A DNA stretch of 64,000 nt, taken from NCBI RefSeq assembly GCF_033783015.1, contig NZ_CP123907.1:992001-1056000 (forward strand), in the 5' to 3' direction. Positions within the stretch are counted from its first letter, which is position 1. The number at the start of each line of letters is the position of its first letter. Positions 56,600-64,000 of the stretch are shown one piece after another. The DNA is from Corynebacterium sp. 21KM1197. Its GTDB lineage: Bacteria; Actinomycetota; Actinomycetes; Mycobacteriales; Mycobacteriaceae. Made by a program: the position numbers and the translations under genes. The notes under the pieces were generated by a model. It made no database searches. It was not told the origin of the DNA and saw only the letters and a list, made by a program, of their open reading frames with translations.

Positions 56600-58782
56600 A
56601 CCGTGGGATCTTCTCCCACGATGGTGAGCGTCTGGGTGGCCCTGGTGATGGCCACGTAGAGGTTCTGCCATCCCTGGGGGGAAGCGTCCACAATGGCCTG
56701 GGGATTGACCACCACCACGTGGTCATACTCCAGGCCTTTGCTTTCTGATACGTTCTCCGGGGTAATCACGACCCAGGAGCGGCCGTCCTCGGGGCGTTCG
56801 GGCACCTCTGCGGTGTGGCGTACCGGGAACCCGGATTCCCGGATCGCCGTGGCGGGGGTGGCCTCTGGGGCAATGCGGCGCAGCACCCGGGCGGCCACCT
56901 CCATGATCTCCACGGGGGTGCGGTAATTCACGCTGAGGCCGTGGTGGCGGAAGCGTCCGCCCACAAAGGGCTCCAGGGTTTCCGCCCAGGAGTCCACCCC
57001 GGCGGGGGAGCCGGTTTGGGCGATGTCGCCCACCAGCGTCATCCACCGCGAGGGGCAGCGGCGGAATACCATGCGCCATTCCATCGGGGTGAGTTCCTGG
57101 GCCTCGTCCACGATCACGTGGCCAAAGGCCCATTGGCGGTCGGCCGCCGCGCGCTGGGCGGTGGTGCGCACGTCGCGTTCCTCCTGGCGGGAGGCCAGGG
57201 TCTCGGCGTCGATCACGTCGTAGGCGCCCAGGTATTCCGCCTCAAAGACCTCATCGTTATCGGTCACCGCGGAGCCCTGAAGAATATCCAGGGCCTCCTG
57301 GGCCTCCTCGATGCGCTGCTGCTGCGCCTCGTCGGTGCTCTCCACCGGGGCTTGCCCGAGTCGGTGGGCGAGTTCGTCGAGGAGGGCGGCGTCGGAGGGT
57401 GCCCAGCCAGGTTCCGCGCGCAGGAGCGCGGCGCGGGTTTCCTCGTCGTAGTCGCGGGCCACGCGCGCGATGGTCTCGGCGGAATCGAGGAGGCCGCCCA
57501 GCACGCCCTCCGGGGTGAGCACCGGCCAGAACTCGTCGATGAGCCGGGCCACGCCGGGTTCCTCGGTGAGGTCATCGTGGAGTTGATCCACGTCCGCGCG
57601 GGAGAGCAGGTTGCTCCCGCCCAGGGGGTCGGCTCCGATGCGCTGCGCCATCTGCTGCGCGAGTTGTTCGATGAGGTGCTCGCGGAAGATCGCGCGGGCC
57701 TCGTTATGGGGGCGTCGGGAGCGGCGGGCGCGTGTGCGGGACTTCTTTACCATCGCCGGGGTGACGTCGAGCAGTAGGGAATCGATCCGCAGTTCCACCG
57801 TGGATTCGGGGAGGCGCTGATGATCCTTGATGGCTTCTGCGAGGATCACGGCCATTTCCTCCGAGCCCTTGATCTCCTGGGAAAGGGCGTCCTCGGTGCG
57901 GGTGGGGATCACGCCGGGATAGAGTTCGCTCACGGTGGAGAGCACCACGCCAGTCTCGCCCAGCTCGGGCAGCACGTGGGAGATGTAATCCAAAAAGGCG
58001 CGGTTGGGGCCTACGATGAGCACGCCGGTGCGCGCCAGATGCTCGCGCCAGGTGTAGAGGAGGTAGGCCACTCGGTGCAGCGCCACGGCGGTTTTCCCGG
58101 TGCCGGGCCCGCCCTCCACCACGAGCACTCCACGGGTGTCATCGCGGATAATGCGGTCCTGTTCCCGCTGAATGGTCTCCACGATATTGCGCATTTTTCC
58201 GGTGCGGGCGCGTTGCATGGCGTGCAGCAGGGCGGCCTCACCCGCCACGCCGTCGCGGGTTTCCTGCGCCCGGTTCGCCTCACTCGCCCCGTCCGCCCCG
58301 CCTGCCTCGCCGTGCAGGCGCTCGTCATCGACGGCCACCACCTCGCGGCCCTTGGTGCGGATATGGCGGCGCAGGTGAACCCCCTCGGGGTGGGCGGTGG
58401 TGGCGAGGTAAAAGGGGCGGGCCATCGGGGCGCGCCAGTCGAGCAGCAGGGTGCGGTAGTGATCGTCCCGATCGTCGAGGCCCATGCGGCCGATATAGCG
58501 GCGATCCATGCCGGGGCCGATGGGATTGTCCCCCTCGCCCTCGATGTCGATGCGCCCAAAGACCAGGCCCATCTGGGCCAGGTTGAGGCGGTCTATCTTG
58601 GCGTTGAGCGAGTGATATTCGGTCTCGCGCTGAACCAGGGCCTCCGCCTTGGGGTGGGCGGGGTCAATATTGAGTGCGATGTCCCGCAGGCGTTGTTGGG
58701 CCTGGGCCACCTCGGCGTCGAGGCGCGCGAACAGCATGTCCACGTACTGCTGCTCGCGGCGGATCTCTTCGCTTTCGTGCAC
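56596..58782 (-). CDS. HelD/HelR-type RNA polymerase-associated helicase
   Basis: The 728-residue superfamily-1 ATPase has a charged antiparallel coiled-coil N-terminus (about 1-75) followed by GRIDIEGEGDNPIGPGMDRRYIGR, typical of HelD. Walker A is VVEGGPGTGKTAVALHRVAYL, motif II VIVDEAQELTPMEWRM, and motif VI YVAITRATQTLTIVG. HelD frees RNA polymerase stalled on DNA; actinobacterial HelR does so for rifamycin-bound polymerase and gives resistance. The start is GTG 58782. Which of HelD or HelR it is cannot be decided without the N-terminal alignment. Confidence 0.88.
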   Translation of the reverse strand: MHESEEIRREQQYVDMLFARLDAEVAQAQQRLRDIALNIDPAHPKAEALVQRETEYHSLNAKIDRLNLAQMGLVFGRIDIEGEGDNPIGPGMDRRYIGRMGLDDRDDHYRTLLLDWRAPMARPFYLATTAHPEGVHLRRHIRTKGREVVAVDDERLHGEAGGADGASEANRAQETRDGVAGEAALLHAMQRARTGKMRNIVETIQREQDRIIRDDTRGVLVVEGGPGTGKTAVALHRVAYLLYTWREHLARTGVLIVGPNRAFLDYISHVLPELGETGVVLSTVSELYPGVIPTRTEDALSQEIKGSEEMAVILAEAIKDHQRLPESTVELRIDSLLLDVTPAMVKKSRTRARRSRRPHNEARAIFREHLIEQLAQQMAQRIGADPLGGSNLLSRADVDQLHDDLTEEPGVARLIDEFWPVLTPEGVLGGLLDSAETIARVARDYDEETRAALLRAEPGWAPSDAALLDELAHRLGQAPVESTDEAQQQRIEEAQEALDILQGSAVTDNDEVFEAEYLGAYDVIDAETLASRQEERDVRTTAQRAAADRQWAFGHVIVDEAQELTPMEWRMVFRRCPSRWMTLVGDIAQTGSPAGVDSWAETLEPFVGGRFRHHGLSVNYRTPVEIMEVAARVLRRIAPEATPATAIRESGFPVRHTAEVPERPEDGRSWVVITPENVSESKGLEYDHVVVVNPQAIVDASPQGWQNLYVAITRATQTLTIVGEDPTV

Positions 58783-58841
58783 GCGTGTCCTCCTTGCTCG
58801 GTGATGGAACCGTCAAGGGTACACCGGGCGCGCGGGGCGGC

Positions 58842-59534
58842 TTAAAACTCGAAGTTCTTGAGCTTCTTCTGCGCCTTCTTCAGGGCCTTGGTGGCGCGCT
58901 TTTGGAACTTAGCGGCCTTCTTGCTGTTGGCGGCGGCCTCGGCCTTGTCCTGCGCCTTGGCGGCGGCCTTCACCACCTTCTTCTTGGCGGCCTCGGCGTT
59001 CTCCCGCGCGGTGGCCAGCCAATCGTCCTTGTTCTCCTCCACGTACTCCTTGAGCGCGGAGCCGCTCTCGTTGGCGGAGGTGGTGGCGGACTTCACGGCC
59101 TCGGAGGCGCGGTAGGTCAGGCCGGGCTTGCCACCGTTATCCAGGCTGGTGATACCCAGCCCGCCGAGCAGCGCCACGTCGGTGAGGAAGCCCTTGCGGC
59201 GGGCGTTCTTCTCCTGGGGATCCTGGGTCTCCCAGAAGGCGTGGCGACCCACGATGGTGGGCATGGCCAACAGAGCCAGGGTGGTGGCCGAGAGGCGGGG
59301 GAGCTTGCCCAGGGCCAGGAGGGAACCGGCACCCACCTTGGCGCCGCCCACGGCGCGGGCCACCAGCTCGGGGTCCTGGGGCACCTGGCGCGCGTACTTG
59401 CGCGGCAGCAGGGACCGGGTGCGGTTGAGCACGGATTCGGTGGCCTCCACGTGCTTCGCGGTGTTCATCAGGGTATCGGCGCCATCAGCGATGTACACCG
59501 AGGCCAGGGCGGGGCGGGCGAGTTTACGAATCAT
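58842..59534 (-). CDS. DoxX-family membrane protein with Lys/Ala-rich cytoplasmic tail
   Basis: The protein has about 230 residues. Its N-terminal part matches corynebacterial and mycobacterial DoxX proteins (LARPALASVYIADGADTLMN, PQDPELVARAVGGAKVGAG) with about four helices. The last 90 residues are a highly charged Lys/Ala/Glu-rich helix, histone-tail-like, probably cytoplasmic. ATG 59534 is chosen (AAGGAG at eight bases); GTG 59543 would add three residues. It is distinct from the other DoxX protein at the left edge. Confidence 0.8.
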   Translation of the reverse strand: MIRKLARPALASVYIADGADTLMNTAKHVEATESVLNRTRSLLPRKYARQVPQDPELVARAVGGAKVGAGSLLALGKLPRLSATTLALLAMPTIVGRHAFWETQDPQEKNARRKGFLTDVALLGGLGITSLDNGGKPGLTYRASEAVKSATTSANESGSALKEYVEENKDDWLATARENAEAAKKKVVKAAAKAQDKAEAAANSKKAAKFQKRATKALKKAQKKLKNFEF

Positions 59535-59593
59535 GGCACGCACTCCTTATGTTTCATATGCGATAGGTACAAACAGTCAGTCTAGCGCTTCGC

Positions 59594-60193
59594 TTACCAG
59601 CGGCGTTCCCACCACACGGCAAGGTGCGGGCGTTCCTCGCCCAGGGTGGTGGCCGCGCCGTGGCCGGGGTGTACCAGGGTGCTATCCGGGTAGACGTCAA
59701 AGATCCTGGTGGTGACGTCCTTGTAGAGCCGGGCAAAGTCGCTTTCCGACGTCGTCTTGCCCAGCCCACCGGGGAAGAGGCTATCGCCCACGAAGAGGTG
59801 GGTGATCCCGCCGAACTCGGCGGAGACGGCCGCGCCGCCGGGAGTGTGGCCGCGCAGGATAAGCACGGGAAGATCGTGCCCGGCGTGCGAGATCACGTCG
59901 CCGTGATGCAGTTCCACGTCCACCGGGCGAGGCAACGCGGGGGCGTCGAGGAAGGGGGCGTAATGGGTGGCTCCCGTGGCGTCGAGCACCTCCGCCAGGG
60001 CGCGGGTGTGATCCCGGTGCCGGTGGGTGCTGAGCACCTTGGTGATGGTGACCCCGGCCTCCTCCGCCATGCGCAGGATCGCCGGGGCGTTAGCGGCGGC
60101 GTCGATAAGCAGCCCCTCGCCCTCGGCGGAGAGCAGGTAGCAGTTGTTGTCCATGTCGGACACGGAGATGTGGTGCAGTTGTAATTCGCTCAT
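59594..60193 (-). CDS. Metallo-beta-lactamase-fold hydrolase (glyoxalase II-like)
   Basis: The 199-residue protein has the zinc motif STHRHRDHTRAL near residue 58 (HxHxDH type), GHTPGG near residue 117, GDSLFPGGLG near residue 135 and a final VHPGHG. This is the MBL fold of glyoxalase II-like hydrolases; the substrate is uncertain. The start is ATG 60193 (MSELQLHH). The frame is open further upstream, but that part overlaps the uvrA promoter and start. It is divergent from uvrA. Confidence 0.88.
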   Translation of the reverse strand: MSELQLHHISVSDMDNNCYLLSAEGEGLLIDAAANAPAILRMAEEAGVTITKVLSTHRHRDHTRALAEVLDATGATHYAPFLDAPALPRPVDVELHHGDVISHAGHDLPVLILRGHTPGGAAVSAEFGGITHLFVGDSLFPGGLGKTTSESDFARLYKDVTTRIFDVYPDSTLVHPGHGAATTLGEERPHLAVWWERRW

Positions 60194-60232
60194 GCCTGTT
60201 AAGCGTATATGGTGCTGGCGCTTCCGAGCGTA

Positions 60233-60248
60233 TCGTTGGTATGTTCGA
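60233..60248. promoter_or_regulatory. Possible LexA (SOS) box upstream of uvrA
   Basis: TCGTTGGTATGTTCGA matches one half of the corynebacterial SOS box well (TGTTCGA) and the other only at its TCG end. It lies 27 bp upstream of the preferred uvrA start, where a repressor would block transcription. Confidence 0.4.
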
Positions 60249-60274
60249 GTCTTGTTACTGCAATGGTGGAAGGG

Positions 60275-63133
<2,859 letters not shown>

Positions 63134-63181
63134 GGATAGGATGGGGCGTCCTAAAAACCAGCCCCTGGGAGGCCCTAGATC

Positions 63182-64000
63182 GTGAGTCGGTGCCAGATCA
63201 TCGGTGCGTCCATCATGGTGAGTGTCCTGTGTGCCTCCTGCACCACCGTGACCGAACCGGAGCACATGGCTCACGTGGAGCAGGCCACGACCACGAGTGC
63301 GCCCCCGAGTGCGCGGAGCGTTCGCGCAGAATCCGCGCTGGGAAAGGAATTGCGCCGCGTGGTAGACGGCGCGGTGGCTCATCACGGTGGGCGCGCGGGC
63401 CTGGCGGTGGTCTCGGAGGGGCAGGTGTATTCCGCCGGGGACCCCGCGCAGGGAGCGGCGTGGTCCACGATCAAAGTACCCATCGCCATCGCGGCCTATC
63501 GGGCCGGTACTGCGGAGGATGACACCGCTCGGGCGGCCATCACTTATTCCGATAATGATGCCTCCGTGGAGTTGTGGAACTCCCTGGGCAAGAGCGCGGA
63601 GGCGAGCGCGGCGGTGCAGGAGGTGTTATCGCTCACCGGCGACCCCACCGACGTGGCCCGGCAGTGGGGGCACAGCGGCGCGCGGGTTTCCTTTGGCGAG
63701 GTGTCCTGGCCGCTGAGCGGGCAGGCGCTCTTTGCCTCCAAGGTGCAGTGCGTGGAGGGGGCCGAGCCCGTGGTGGAACTGATGGGGGAGATCTCCGAGG
63801 AACATAAGTACGGGTTGGGTTTGTTCCCGGGTGCGGTGTTCAAGGGCGGCTGGGGGCCCGATGATGATGGCGTGTTCACCATGCGCCAGTTGGGCGTGGT
63901 GGATGGCGTGGGCATAGCCATGTACGTACACCCGGAGGATGAGACGGAGTCCGAGGGGCGCGCCATGCTCGATGACATGGCGCGAGGGCTGCGGGAATTG
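63182..64000 (+). CDS. Secreted beta-lactamase-like serine hydrolase (3'-truncated by window edge)
   Basis: The gene starts at GTG 63182, preceded by GGGAGG, and stays open to the window end (273 codons seen). The N-terminus is a signal-like hydrophobic stretch ending in SVLCASC; its lipobox is non-canonical, so it may be a lipoprotein. WSTIKVPIAIA gives an SxxK motif and YSDNDASVELW an SDN motif, both of the class A beta-lactamase / penicillin-recognising superfamily. The third motif (KTG-like) may be KGGWG near residue 222. The role could be wall-related; true antibiotic hydrolysis cannot be inferred. Confidence 0.75.
   Translation, partial: MSRCQIIGASIMVSVLCASCTTVTEPEHMAHVEQATTTSAPPSARSVRAESALGKELRRVVDGAVAHHGGRAGLAVVSEGQVYSAGDPAQGAAWSTIKVPIAIAAYRAGTAEDDTARAAITYSDNDASVELWNSLGKSAEASAAVQEVLSLTGDPTDVARQWGHSGARVSFGEVSWPLSGQALFASKVQCVEGAEPVVELMGEISEEHKYGLGLFPGAVFKGGWGPDDDGVFTMRQLGVVDGVGIAMYVHPEDETESEGRAMLDDMARGLREL

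Noticed and set aside
56602..56620. CGTGGGA/TCCCACG hairpin at the end of the UspA and helD-like genes
   Set aside because: Lies in the coding 3' end of the helicase gene and has no T-tail; probably chance, though it could weakly terminate both convergent transcripts.

Overview
The window is about 64 kb of a high-GC actinobacterial chromosome, almost certainly from a Corynebacterium. Gene order is the main argument: ilvD / ilvB-ilvN-ilvC / serA / leuB / odx-like / gltX / ltbR<>leuC-leuD / mutT1-like / gpsA / ddl / thiL / ung / recG / rsmD / coaD / polA / rpsA / ptsG / coaE / uvrB / uvrA follows, as I recall it, the arrangement in C. glutamicum. Many starts with a -10-like hexamer 6-8 nt upstream (leaderless transcripts) fit the same group. 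The species cannot be named from the sequence.

Layout. 1-4.4 kb: end of a DoxX-type membrane protein, a GT87-type glycosyltransferase, ilvD and a PH-domain membrane protein. 4.4-15.6 kb: branched-chain and serine biosynthesis (a predicted Ile/Leu/Val-rich leader peptide, ilvBNC, serA, leuB), interrupted by a cation efflux protein, a DUF262 (GmrSD-like) protein and a large lipoprotein. 15.6-18.3 kb: a type I-E-like CRISPR array of 43 repeats with no cas genes in the window. 18.3-20.1 kb: an AT-rich insert with two unrecognised acidic proteins, a 46-codon frame, a small AlpA/excisionase-like HTH protein and a G10 tract. 20.1-28.2 kb: membrane protein, Na+/H+ antiporter, FAH-family decarboxylase/hydrolase, aminopeptidase, gltX, three tRNAs, a YagU-like protein and a secreted esterase. 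28.2-41.4 kb: LtbR and its divergent leuCD target, then a run of housekeeping genes. 41.5-45 kb: a polar amino-acid-type ABC transporter with overlapping genes, led by a DUF368 (polyprenyl-phosphate transporter family) gene. 45-46.5 kb: a small secreted protein, a 630-bp gene-free stretch with three consecutive hairpins, and a tRNA-Leu(CAA). 46.5-64 kb: polA, rpsA, ptsG, coaE, uvrB, two UspA proteins, HelD/HelR-type helicase, a second DoxX protein, a metallo-beta-lactamase-fold hydrolase, uvrA and a truncated secreted serine hydrolase.

How the parts work together. IlvB/N, IlvC and IlvD make the keto acids for Val, Leu and Ile; LeuB, LeuC and LeuD extend this to leucine, probably under LtbR. 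Palindromic candidates lie at leuB and leuC, and a matching CTCAC-N11-GTGAG element lies upstream of ilvC. UvrA, UvrB, PolA, RecG, Ung and MutT1 form a dispersed DNA and nucleotide repair set. The least explained stretch is the cas-less but well-kept CRISPR array together with the AT-rich unknown genes beside it.
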